Assembly (NCBI RefSeq): GCF_000296385.1
Contig: NZ_JH815185.1
Location: 1-64,000, forward strand
Length of the DNA: 64,000 nt
Reading direction: 5' to 3'
Origin: Lachnoanaerobaculum sp. OBRC5-5
GTDB taxonomy: Bacteria > Bacillota > Clostridia > Lachnospirales > Lachnospiraceae
The position numbers and the translations under genes are program-made. Positions 1 to 7,358 of the stretch are shown here, piece after piece. Positions within the stretch are counted from its first letter, which is position 1. Each line of letters starts with the position of its first letter. Below the pieces are notes generated by a model. The model saw nothing but the letters and a program-made list of their open reading frames with translations. It was not told where the DNA came from and ran no database searches.

Positions 1-381
1 TTTTTATGCAGAAAAGATGTGAGGGGAAATCAGTACGGACGCAAGGAAGAACTGTATGAATGTGAAGACTGTAGCGGATGTCCATATGCAAAGAAATGTA
101 AGAATACAGATAAGAATAGAACCGTTCGGATCAATCAGGAACTAACTTCCATGCATCAGGAAGTAATTGAAAACCTAGAAAGTATCCATGGTGCGTTATT
201 ACGAATGAACCGTTCGATACAAGCAGAAGGCGCTTACGGAATTATGAAAAACGACCGTTGGTACAAGAGAATTGTCCGAAGAGGTATTCATTCAGTCAAA
301 CTGGAAGTTTTACTCGTGGCGATAGGACATAATTTATATAAATATCAGAAAAAAAAGATGAGAAACAGAACTGCCGCATAG
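1..381 (+). CDS. IS1182-family transposase, C-terminal part (cut by window edge)
   Basis: The frame is open from base 1, so the gene begins before the window; only the last 126 residues are visible. They contain a Cys cluster (CEDCSGCPYAKKC) and then the segment QAEGAYGIMKNDRWYKRIVRRG, followed by a helix ending VLLVAIGHNLYKYQ. This arrangement (Cys cluster, then a conserved Glu in QAEG, then a basic Arg-rich stretch) is typical of the C-terminal end of IS1182-type DDE transposases. The GTG at 19 is an internal codon rather than a start. Whether the element is active cannot be judged from this fragment. Confidence 0.8.
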   Translation, partial: FLCRKDVRGNQYGRKEELYECEDCSGCPYAKKCKNTDKNRTVRINQELTSMHQEVIENLESIHGALLRMNRSIQAEGAYGIMKNDRWYKRIVRRGIHSVKLEVLLVAIGHNLYKYQKKKMRNRTAA

Positions 382-467
382 ATTCAAAAAAAGAATTTCT
401 ATGGGGTAGGGGAAGTGCGCTTTTTTCGCGTATGATTTCAGTCAACTATACACAATAAATGTAAAAA

Positions 468-514
468 GGGAGATGCGAAAAAACTCAATCGAGTTTTTTC
501 ACATCCCCTTTTTT
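468..514. terminator. Long hairpin followed by T-run
   Basis: GGGAGATGCGAAAAAACTC (468-486) pairs with 491-508 across an AATC loop and is followed by six T. It could terminate the IS1182 transposase or form part of that element's end. It directly abuts the solo ISL3-type end that starts at 515. Confidence 0.65.
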
Positions 515-566
515 GGTTCTTTGTCAAGTTTTGGGGTGGGTTGATTTTTCAGCTCACTTTTTATTT
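515..566. mobile_element. Solo ISL3-family element end
   Basis: About 50 bases starting GGTTCTTTGTCAAG nearly duplicate the end of the ISL3 remnant at 3227-3276, in the same orientation (differences: T for G at the fifteenth base and a T/C change further in). No transposase follows, so this is an orphan terminus left by deletion or one-ended transposition. With the copy at 3227 it brackets the DUF2975/HTH/DUF4173 cassette. The rest of 567-667 is AT-rich with no gene. Confidence 0.7.
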
Positions 567-667
567 TACAAAATGTTTTAATAAATAATATCACCTTACA
601 ACTCATCTTAAAAAACAATTCTTAAATGAATCTCAATATTTTTTTATCGAATAACAATATATTTTTA

Positions 668-696
668 TTGCTAAACATTAAATTATATGTTATCAT
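668..696 (+). promoter_or_regulatory. Putative promoter for the DUF2975 cassette
   Basis: TTGCTA (668-673) and TATCAT (691-696) are separated by 17 bases, and an AGGAGG ribosome binding site follows at 749-754. It is a reasonable sigma-A match, not a perfect one. Confidence 0.4.
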
Positions 697-759
697 GTTC
701 CCAGTATTAATGAATTTTTTACAGCTTGTAAATATTTATATGTAAAGTAGGAGGTTGTG

Positions 760-1233
760 ATGAATTGGACACAAAATAAAAGTATAGCTTTATCTAAGGT
801 ATGTGTATTTGTTTTTGCCATATTGGGTATACTGCTTAATATTTACATACACCATGATATAAAATTTATTATCTTAAGGCGCATTTATATTCCTCTTTCC
901 AAGGAAGAACTTATCGGAAAGTATATCATTTTCAGTATGATTGCTGTTTACATACTTGATATACTTGCCTATACCGCACTGTTTCTCCTATATAAGCTTT
1001 TATGTAATATACATAAGTCTAAAGTATTTATAGCAGAAAATGTCAAGTATCTTAGAATGCTTTCATGGTGCTGTTTTATTGTCTCATTTGTATGCTTTAT
1101 TTTAACATTTTTCTATCTACCATTTGTATTACTTGTTACAGGCTCTGCATTTATGGCTCTTATACTGAGAGTAGTTAAGAATGTCTTTACAGAGGCTATA
1201 GAAATAAAGCAAGAAAATGAGTATACCATATAA
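760..1233 (+). CDS. DUF2975-family membrane protein
   Basis: A 157-residue protein with about four predicted membrane helices (around residues 9-28, 50-76, 95-112 and 114-135) and short charged loops. Its size, topology and position directly before a small XRE-type regulator match DUF2975 proteins of Firmicutes, whose biochemical role is unknown. I chose ATG at 760 over the in-frame GTG at 757 because AGGAGG (749-754) is then five bases away instead of two. It forms an apparent operon with the next two genes (gaps of 11 and 14 bases). Confidence 0.7.
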   Translation: MNWTQNKSIALSKVCVFVFAILGILLNIYIHHDIKFIILRRIYIPLSKEELIGKYIIFSMIAVYILDILAYTALFLLYKLLCNIHKSKVFIAENVKYLRMLSWCCFIVSFVCFILTFFYLPFVLLVTGSAFMALILRVVKNVFTEAIEIKQENEYTI

Positions 1234-1244
1234 GGAGAAAAGTT

Positions 1245-1454
1245 ATGATTATGGTAAATATAGATGTGGTAATGGCAAAAAGGAAGATGTCTGCCGGAGA
1301 GCTTGCCGAGCGAATAGGTATCACAGCTGCCAATTTGTCCATTCTTAAAAATAATAAAGCCAAGGCGGTACGATTCTCCACTTTGGAGGCTATATGCAGA
1401 GAACTTAACTGCCAAGTGGCAGATATACTGGAATACATACCTGACGAAAACTAA
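1245..1454 (+). CDS. Small XRE-family HTH regulator (YozG-like)
   Basis: This 69-residue protein is almost entirely one Cro/CI-type helix-turn-helix. MSAGELAERIGITAANLS forms helices 1-2, then ILKNNKAKAVRFSTLEAICRELNC, ending with VADILEY. Such short single-domain regulators commonly follow DUF2975 genes and are presumed to control their own cassette. AAGGAG lies seven bases before ATG 1245; a second in-frame ATG at 1251 is possible. The target site is unknown. Confidence 0.85.
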   Translation: MIMVNIDVVMAKRKMSAGELAERIGITAANLSILKNNKAKAVRFSTLEAICRELNCQVADILEYIPDEN

Positions 1455-1468
1455 AGGAGGTATTTAAC

Positions 1469-3226
1469 ATGAGCGAAAATTTATCAGATAATTATACAGC
1501 TATAAATTCAGATAATGATATAACTGCAAATGCAAACAATAATGTATCTGACAGTTCAAACAACACTGCAAGTGCAGGCAATAATATAGCTGACGGTTCA
1601 AACAACACTGCAAGTGCAGGCAATAATATAGCTGACAGTTCAAACAATACTGCAAGTACTCCCACAGTCGGCATTAATATGGAGTCTGAAACTTCAAATA
1701 AGACTCCAATAAAAAAAGAGCCTAAATATAAGTTTGAAACGTTAGATATAATAATGCTGCCCGTTGTATTTATACTCGCATTTTTATGCATAAAATATTA
1801 TAACTTAAATACAGGTATGGTAACTTTAGGTTTGGGAGCTACCTTATACATAGTACTTTATGTTATCTCAGTGCTTGCATATGCTAAATTAAAGGCTGTT
1901 AAGTTCAATAGTGAAAGTATTATTTTATCGGTACTTATGATACTTTTAGCCATAAGCTTTACTGTTTTTTATAACTATTCCCTTAATATATTTATGCAAA
2001 TAGCTATGAATTTTATGCTTATTTACCTTCCTGTAACGGTATTTAACAAGCTTATAAAAAGCGAAACTTCAGCGCTTATATTATATGACTATATCAATGC
2101 ACTTGTATTTATTCCTATACATAATGCTACTTCTTTTTGGATTTGCATGTTTTCAAAGAGGGGAAAAAGCACTTCAAGTACAAAGACTAAGTACTTTTTG
2201 CATATTTTTCTCGGACTTTTGATTGGTACTCCGTTTATAATGATTGTCATTTTCCTGCTTTCAAGTGCAGATGCTACTTTTAAAAATATTTTTGACCATT
2301 TATTCAACTTCGATATCAATGTTCCTGAAAATATAGGAACTCTTATATGGTCACTACCTATGGCAACCTACCTGTACGCACTTATCTACGGAAGTTCCAT
2401 AGAGGATAATTCAAAGTCCTTTAATATAGATAAGTTTAATAAAACCATGGATAATGCAGCTTTCATACCAAGACTTAGTTTATATACCGTTAATGCAGTT
2501 ATTTGCTGCTTTTATATTCTTTTTATAGGAATACAGGCTATATATTTTATAGATATTTTAGGCGGTTCTTTGCCGGCTGATTTTACCTATTCAGAATATG
2601 CAAGAAGAGGATTTTTTGAACTTCTGGCTGTTGCCTTAATCAATATAGTATTTATTGCGGTAGCTAAAATTTTTTCAGTTAAAAATGAAAATAATAAGTA
2701 TTTGCGTATTCATATAATCCTAAATTCAATATTAACATTGGCACTTATATTGGTTGACTTTGCCAAGATGTATCTGTATATAAGCACTTATGGACTTACA
2801 ACACTGCGCATAATTCCAAGTGTATTTATGATTTTCTTATGTTTTGTATTTGCCTTTATCATAATGGGAGAATTTAAGAAGAGCTTTCCTGTTACCAAAT
2901 TAAGTTTCTATGCAGGAAATATACTTTTTGTACTTCTTTGTCTTGCCAATATAGACGCAGTGGTTGCCGGGTATAATCTTAATGCCTATATGAACGGTAA
3001 TCTGCCATACTATGATATATATGATCTTAGGGAAAGTGATATGGCTGCAATGCCTGTTATTTACAAGGCTTGGAAAAACAGTTCCGATAAAGAACTTAAA
3101 GATAAGCTACACTTCTGCGCAGAAGGTATCATGGAGTATTATTCTTTTGATATAGATGAACCTATCAGTTATAATTACTCCAGAAATAAGGCTTTCGAAA
3201 TAAAAAAACATATGAATCTAAATTAA
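1469..3226 (+). CDS. DUF4173/DUF4153-type polytopic membrane protein
   Basis: A 585-residue protein. The first about 80 residues are hydrophilic and low complexity, rich in Asn, Ser and Ala, with a 14-residue tandem repeat. A polytopic membrane region with roughly ten to twelve helices follows, then a soluble tail of about 80 residues. The architecture and the neighbouring DUF2975 and HTH genes match DUF4173 membrane proteins, whose function is not established. AGGAGG precedes ATG 1469. The stop codon lies immediately before the ISL3 end at 3227, so the insertion or rearrangement occurred exactly at the gene's 3' end and removed any native terminator. Confidence 0.7.
   Translation: MSENLSDNYTAINSDNDITANANNNVSDSSNNTASAGNNIADGSNNTASAGNNIADSSNNTASTPTVGINMESETSNKTPIKKEPKYKFETLDIIMLPVVFILAFLCIKYYNLNTGMVTLGLGATLYIVLYVISVLAYAKLKAVKFNSESIILSVLMILLAISFTVFYNYSLNIFMQIAMNFMLIYLPVTVFNKLIKSETSALILYDYINALVFIPIHNATSFWICMFSKRGKSTSSTKTKYFLHIFLGLLIGTPFIMIVIFLLSSADATFKNIFDHLFNFDINVPENIGTLIWSLPMATYLYALIYGSSIEDNSKSFNIDKFNKTMDNAAFIPRLSLYTVNAVICCFYILFIGIQAIYFIDILGGSLPADFTYSEYARRGFFELLAVALINIVFIAVAKIFSVKNENNKYLRIHIILNSILTLALILVDFAKMYLYISTYGLTTLRIIPSVFMIFLCFVFAFIIMGEFKKSFPVTKLSFYAGNILFVLLCLANIDAVVAGYNLNAYMNGNLPYYDIYDLRESDMAAMPVIYKAWKNSSDKELKDKLHFCAEGIMEYYSFDIDEPISYNYSRNKAFEIKKHMNLN
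1548..1659 (+). repeat. 42-bp tandem repeat inside the DUF4173 gene
   Basis: Two full units (1548-1589, 1590-1631) and one partial unit (1632-1659) differ at very few bases. They encode repeats of SSNNTASAGNNIAD. The unit is a multiple of three, so slippage changes only the length of the N-terminal tail. Confidence 0.9.
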
Positions 3227-4221
3227 GGTTCTTTGTCAAGTGTTGGGGTGGGTTGATTTTTCAGCCCACTTTTTATATTTGAATTTTTTGAACTTAGCAT
3301 TTTACCTGGCATAATATATTTAAAGCCTGATAAATATTTTTTTGCACAACAGAAAGACCTCGTCCCCAGATATTTTTTAAGCCGTCACCATTAAAATTCT
3401 ATTCCTAAAATATGTAAAGTTACGTACACCATAAGATACTCTTTTAAGTACCTTTATCTTGTTATTAAACCCTTCTGTAGGCCCATTTGATATATGTCGA
3501 TACTTAAGTGGATTTAAGATGTATTTGTAATTATTTCTAAATGCTGTGATTGCCGCATTAAACTCTTTTATGCCGGAACTTTCCACTTCAAGCAGCCATT
3601 CGCGAAGTAGCACTCGTTGCTTTGAGTATGATTTTTCATCAAGTAGCTTAATAAACAACTCTTTTATGAAGTGTGCTTTCCTTCTCCAGAGCCCAATATA
3701 CCTGCCTTATAAAATGGTACCTGTCAACAACTATCTTAGCATTTGGAAAGTATGTTTTAGCTATATCTATGAAAGTCTTATTCATATCACATGAGAAATA
3801 TTTTACATTCATGCGTTTTGACTTATCAAGAGACTTAAAGTATTCAACCAAACATGCACTCTTTATTGAGTAGAGTATATCAAGAACTTTGTGTTTTATA
3901 GGATTCACAACAATAGTTTGATACTTTTCGGTTCCGGCATTCCCTTTAAACTCATCTATTGATATAGCTTCCCCAATTCTATCAGATGAATTGTTAAGTG
4001 TACCAAGTATCTTATATACAGTGTGAGTAGAAACATTAGCTTTATCGGATGCCTCTGCAATAGTTATTGCACTACGGAAAGAATGAGCAATGAACTTGGT
4101 CAGCCTTTCTTAATAAAAAATTCAATACGATTGTAATGAGGACTAGATACAAGAAATTCATGTTTAAATTTGGTAAAATTTGAAGTAAATGTTCAGAATA
4201 TCTGAACAAGAACAAAGAACC
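3227..4221 (-). mobile_element. Degenerate ISL3-family insertion sequence
   Basis: The left end GGTTCTTTGTCAAG (3227) and the right end (reverse complement of 4212-4221, also GGTTCTTTGT) form short terminal inverted repeats around a broken ISL3 transposase on the minus strand. At about 1.0 kb it is shorter than a normal ISL3 element (about 1.3-1.5 kb). The eight bases outside each end do not match, so there is no target duplication. That fits an element that has suffered deletion or adjacent rearrangement. Confidence 0.8.
3377..4110 (-). pseudogene. ISL3-family transposase, frameshifted and truncated
   Basis: Reading from about 4110 downward, one frame gives an HTH-like stretch (AITIAEASDKANVSTHTVYK), the ISL3 hallmark ISIDEFKGNAGTEKYQTIV and two acidic motifs (FSCDMN, VVDRYHF). 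That frame ends at 3648. The C-terminal part, with NGPTEGFNNKIKVLKR and its catalytic Glu, continues in another frame (3658-3377). The N-terminal zinc-finger region is missing, with a stop just before the preserved part, and residues around the frameshift look deleted. The enzyme should be inactive. Confidence 0.85.
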
Positions 4222-4349
4222 GGTTTGGAATATCCGAAAAGTAGAGCAAATCTACTTTACAGGTGCTTCCATTCTATTTTGTACTATTTGGTAATCAAAA
4301 AATAATTTTTTGTTTTGAGCATTTACATATAGAATAAAATATGGAATTA

Positions 4350-4388
4350 TTATTTCAAATCAAAAACTAAATATTTGATTTGAAATAA
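4350..4388. promoter_or_regulatory. 15-bp inverted repeat upstream of the 4402 cassette
   Basis: TTATTTCAAATCAAA (4350-4364) and its exact reverse complement (4374-4388) are separated by nine bases and end on the AAGGAG ribosome binding site. It could be an operator or an RNA hairpin occluding translation. A weaker related dyad with AAATCAAA/TTTGATTT arms lies just after the cassette (5152-5184). Confidence 0.55.
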
Positions 4389-4401
4389 AGGAGATAACTG
4401 T

Positions 4402-4902
4402 ATGCATCAAATAATGTTAAAAATGAAATTGGCAAATCCTAATCCGACAGGTTCTTTAAAGGATCATTTGAAATTCCTTAAAGCCAAACTTGATGAAATG
4501 AACTCTCTTGAGAGTAATTATAATCAAAAAAAGGTGACAGTAGTTGAACCGTTTGAAAATGACGACACAGTTGTTTTAAAAGTAGAAACTGAACTTAAAT
4601 TAAGTTCACCTGGTAGAGCATTTACAGGACTTTCAAGATCATTATTAAATGAAAATTCAAATGAATATGACGGTTTTTTTAAAGAAAATTTATGGCATGG
4701 AAGATCGTTCTCATTTGAAAGAATATATAAAGACTATAAAGTGATTGATAATATTTCAGACACGGATTTTTTGGTTAGAGTATTAGTATTAATACAAAAA
4801 CCTAAAAGTCTTTTAACACAAACAGAAAGAAATATTCTGTCACAAATGAAAATACTTGCAGCTAATTTAACAAATGATTTTTCAAAAGGAGAAAAGGAAT
4901 GA
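4402..4902 (+). CDS. Hypothetical protein, first gene of a two-gene cassette
   Basis: A 166-residue soluble protein with no signal peptide, membrane segment or motif that I recognise. The middle is beta-rich (VTVVEPFENDDTVVLKVETELKLSS) and the C-terminal third alpha-helical. AAGGAG sits ten bases before ATG 4402. The stop overlaps the next start in ATGA, so the two genes are translationally coupled. Coupling, small size and a hairpin at the start site suggest an autoregulated pair such as a toxin-antitoxin or phage-derived module, but no family supports this directly. Confidence 0.55.
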   Translation: MHQIMLKMKLANPNPTGSLKDHLKFLKAKLDEMNSLESNYNQKKVTVVEPFENDDTVVLKVETELKLSSPGRAFTGLSRSLLNENSNEYDGFFKENLWHGRSFSFERIYKDYKVIDNISDTDFLVRVLVLIQKPKSLLTQTERNILSQMKILAANLTNDFSKGEKE

Positions 4903-5120
4903 TTACTTTAAATTCAAATGAAATGAAAGTATATAGAATGATTATAAATTATATAATTCCGGGTATAGCTCCGGGTAATTATATGGCAAGAGATTTCTTT
5001 GGCAATACTCCGGCGATTCCAAGAGTAGTACGCCGTATCTGTGAAGAAGTGAAGGCAGGAAATTTATCTAAAGTATCATTGATTGGGAGAAAATCGTCGG
5101 ACGGGTATAAAATAAAATAG
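4899..5120 (+). CDS. Small hypothetical protein, coupled to the preceding gene
   Basis: A 73-residue basic protein beginning MITLNSNEMKVYRMIINYI, with RVVRRICEEV in the middle and a basic tail (GRKSSDGYKIK). The layout (short helix, Gly/Pro-rich turn, basic helix, beta tail) is compatible with a small winged-helix DNA-binding protein, which I infer only from its shape. ATG 4899 overlaps the previous stop. A dyad with AAATCAAA/TTTGATTT arms lies 30 bases downstream. Confidence 0.5.
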   Translation: MITLNSNEMKVYRMIINYIIPGIAPGNYMARDFFGNTPAIPRVVRRICEEVKAGNLSKVSLIGRKSSDGYKIK

Positions 5121-5299
5121 GTGCTTTGAAAATAGAAAGAATGCTGACTTAAAATCAAATATTGGAAGATATTCTTTTTGATTTATTTCCAAATAGTATG
5201 TATTATTGTTGATGTAGTTCCTTTGGCATTAACTCATTATGGAGAGTAAGGTTTATTTGGGTGGGACTATTAGCAAGAATTTGATTGGAGGAGTGGTTA

Positions 5300-5668
5300 A
5301 TGCAAAATTGGGAAATGAATCCGGTAGTGATAAAAAATGATCGATATAAAAGCGCTGAAATAGCATATATGGAAATACAGAAATACTGTAAAGTTAAGGG
5401 ATATATGTTTTTTCCTGATATGACAGAAGAAGAATTTGTTAATCTTACTAAGATTATGTTTAAAGTGCCGGGATGGTTAGTTCCGTTGGATAGAAAAGAA
5501 GAGTTTATTTTAGATAGTAAACTTGGAAAATATCGTGATAAATGGAAAGATTGTTATTTAATCTTAGGTGTTTTTCATGCCTTTGAGGACGATGGGAAAT
5601 GGTACTTCTCTGTTAATATAGATGGAAAAAACATGGGAATGCCGGCATATAAAAGGCTTGAAAAATAA
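5300..5668 (+). CDS. Hypothetical protein
   Basis: A 122-residue soluble protein rich in aromatic residues, with no recognised domain. ATG 5300 was chosen because GGAGGAG (5287-5293) lies six bases upstream; the in-frame TTG at 5285 lies before that site. The C-terminal half (DCYLILGVFHAFEDDGKWYFSVNI) looks like consecutive beta strands. It stands alone in the same direction as the preceding two-gene cassette, 179 bases away, and decayed DNA follows. Confidence 0.55.
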   Translation: MQNWEMNPVVIKNDRYKSAEIAYMEIQKYCKVKGYMFFPDMTEEEFVNLTKIMFKVPGWLVPLDRKEEFILDSKLGKYRDKWKDCYLILGVFHAFEDDGKWYFSVNIDGKNMGMPAYKRLEK

Positions 5669-6179
5669 GATTTGATGCGTTTTGCTTAGTATTGTTTCGT
5701 TAAGTCCGACAGTAGAACTTTTCGTACAGATTTAAATGTGAGTATATTATCATACCGGAATTCCGTCGTTTCTCTCAAAATCTAGTTTTAGGTGTACAAG
5801 AGCGTGCAGCTTTGAAAGAGAATGTCGATTTCAGCCTGTGTTAAGTAGAGGAAATTAAGATTGCTAATGTGAACCGGCTTTTTGGTTGTCATCGCTAGAG
5901 ATATCAATTTATGGGACTCTCCTATGAAAGAACACCGTCATATGCCCGGTCTTCAGAGATGGTTAAACTGCCATAAAGATATGTAAATACATGAGAGGTT
6001 GTCTTTAACTTAGATCATGGTGATATAACCCTCGTATAAATAAGCTGTGTAATTAATTCAAATAAAGAGAACTGAAAACGTATTTGAGAAGCAAGTATAT
6101 CAATAGTTTCATTAACATAAAGAAAATACTTTATAGTTTTTAGTTGAGTAGATTTTGCTTTTAGATTATAGTGATATTG
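5669..6179. other. Gene-free stretch with decayed sequence
   Basis: All frames on both strands are interrupted by stops at short spacing. Some short coding-like runs survive (for example around 5880-5990), suggesting a decayed gene, but I cannot assign any to a family. No terminator or RNA gene was seen. Confidence 0.5.
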
Positions 6180-6213
6180 CTACATTGACAAGTAACGACA
6201 ATGTAGTTACAAT
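6180..6213 (+). promoter_or_regulatory. Promoter with overlapping operator dyad for the RelB-like gene
   Basis: TTGACA (6185-6190) and TACAAT (6208-6213) are 17 bases apart, a near-consensus sigma-A promoter. An 8-bp inverted repeat, CTACATTG (6180-6187) with CAATGTAG (6199-6206), covers the -35 box and spacer. That is where the autorepressor of a type II antitoxin would be expected to bind. Confidence 0.6.
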
Positions 6214-6240
6214 ATTGATAAAAGAACGGAGGTAGTACAT

Positions 6241-6546
6241 ATGGAGAAATCGGCAACATTGAACTTAAGAGTAAATCCGACACTGAAAAAAGATGCGGAA
6301 TCTGTGCTGGGACGTTTAGGAGTTCCTATGTCTACTGCTGTAGATATGTTTCTTAACCAAATTGTATTGACCGGAGGAATTCCTTTTGCAATAACTTTAC
6401 CAAGTACCCCGGAGAGTATTGATATGACTAAAATGAGCATAGATGAGATTCATGATAAGATACAAAAAGGATATGAATCTTATAAAGAAGGTAGAACACA
6501 GAGCGCAGCGAAGGCTTTTGATAAATTTAGAGAGAGCCATAATTGA
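6241..6546 (+). CDS. RelB/DinJ-family antitoxin
   Basis: A 101-residue protein. The N-terminal LNLRVNPTLKKDAESVLGRLGVPMSTAVDMFLNQI is a ribbon-helix-helix DNA-binding domain of the RelB/DinJ type; the C-terminal half is charged and helical, as expected for the toxin-binding region. A good GGAGG lies before ATG 6241 and an operator-like dyad overlaps the promoter. The toxin gene that should follow starts at 6546, overlapping this stop, but is broken after 14 codons, so this is probably an orphan antitoxin. Confidence 0.85.
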   Translation: MEKSATLNLRVNPTLKKDAESVLGRLGVPMSTAVDMFLNQIVLTGGIPFAITLPSTPESIDMTKMSIDEIHDKIQKGYESYKEGRTQSAAKAFDKFRESHN

Positions 6547-6632
6547 TGGTAAAATATAGGGTTGATATTACGGATGAAGCACTAAGATATAGAGATAACT
6601 ATTTAAGCAGGAGTGGAGATAGTAATGAGTAG
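6546..6632 (+). pseudogene. RelE-type toxin, 5' remnant
   Basis: ATG 6546 overlaps the antitoxin stop and begins MVKYRVDITDEALR, the usual start of RelE/ParE-superfamily toxins. After that the frame runs into unrelated sequence and stops at 6632. The deletion appears to have joined the toxin's start to the region just before a second, HigA-like gene. Confidence 0.6.
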
Positions 6633-6795
6633 AAAATTTGATGATTTCTTAAATGAACAACTTAATGATGCTGAAATTAGAAGCGAATATGAAGCGTTGC
6701 AACCGGAACATGCCTTGATACGGGCTATGATTGATGTGGGACAGGAGTCTGGAATTACACAGAAGGAACTTGCTAAGCGAACAGGAATTGTATAA
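6625..6795 (+). pseudogene. HigA-like XRE antitoxin, truncated
   Basis: The 56-residue reading frame MSRKFDDFLNEQLNDAEI ... QPEHALIRAMIDVGQESGITQKELAKRTGIV matches the start of HigA-type antitoxins, which are about 90-100 residues. It stops after the first two helices of the HTH, so the recognition helix is missing. AGGAG precedes ATG 6625. Any partner toxin gene upstream has been lost at the junction with the RelE remnant. Confidence 0.65.
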
Positions 6796-7039
6796 GGAGA
6801 TATAAATAAATCTGAATTATTTGTGGTACAATATTTAATTTTAAAACCGTTATATGAATCTCTAAAATTAATCCATGATATTATAATCTAATTTGATACA
6901 TCTAAAAATAGGCATACTTTCCACAGTTAGAATTTTTAAGTAGTTATCAATCTGTAAAAGTTTAATAGTAGTTGTTATTTCGATTGTATATATCTTGCTG
7001 AATAGATTAATTTTGTAGAAAGTTTTAGCAATCCTGAAT

Positions 7040-7240
7040 GGATATTATCAATGGGTTGTTTTAGCATATTTACAGATAATTCCAATGGTTTAAACCAATT
7101 AAATATGTTATAAGAAAGTGCATGTGTCAGTATCATATTCGCATTTGCAATTCTTTTATATCTGCCGACAGAAGTAAAATCAAAGTCTGGTTTACTTTAT
7201 AAAGCTTTATTTCAAGCCTCTATTACAATAGGGCCTGATT
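7040..7240 (-). pseudogene. Transposase relic (IS1380/IS4-like)
   Basis: On the minus strand a frame without a ribosome binding site or start reads DFTSVGRYKRIANANMILTH and then ALSYNIFNWFKPLEL. This resembles the C-terminal helices of IS1380-type DDE transposases (NANMILTxLSYNLxxWF). Stops interrupt the sequence preceding it. Family assignment is tentative. The rest of 6796-7329 is AT-rich and shows no gene. Confidence 0.45.
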
Positions 7241-7329
7241 ATATATCAGGTATGACTCCATGTTTGTAACAATGAATGCAGGCTATTTGTTTTTTAGGAT
7301 TTTCTATTAATAATCTAGACTAATGCATA

Positions 7330-7358
7330 AAGCATAATAAAATAAATCATTTACAGAC
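7330..7358 (+). repeat. 29-bp direct repeat, left copy (IS target duplication)
   Basis: Bases 7330-7358, starting AAGCATAATAAAATAAATC, are identical to 8950-8978. The copies flank the ISNCY element exactly. Target duplications of about 24-29 bp are a known property of the IS1202 group. Confidence 0.85.

Noticed and set aside
1113-1438. Minus-strand frames overlapping the DUF2975 and HTH genes
   Set aside because: Shadows of the plus-strand genes, no start signals.
1548-1659. CRISPR-like array
   Set aside because: Tandem units without spacers, in frame within a gene; no cas genes in the window.
5880-5990. Coding-like fragment in the 5.7-6.2 kb gap
   Set aside because: Stops in every frame and no family resemblance strong enough to name; listed only as decayed DNA.
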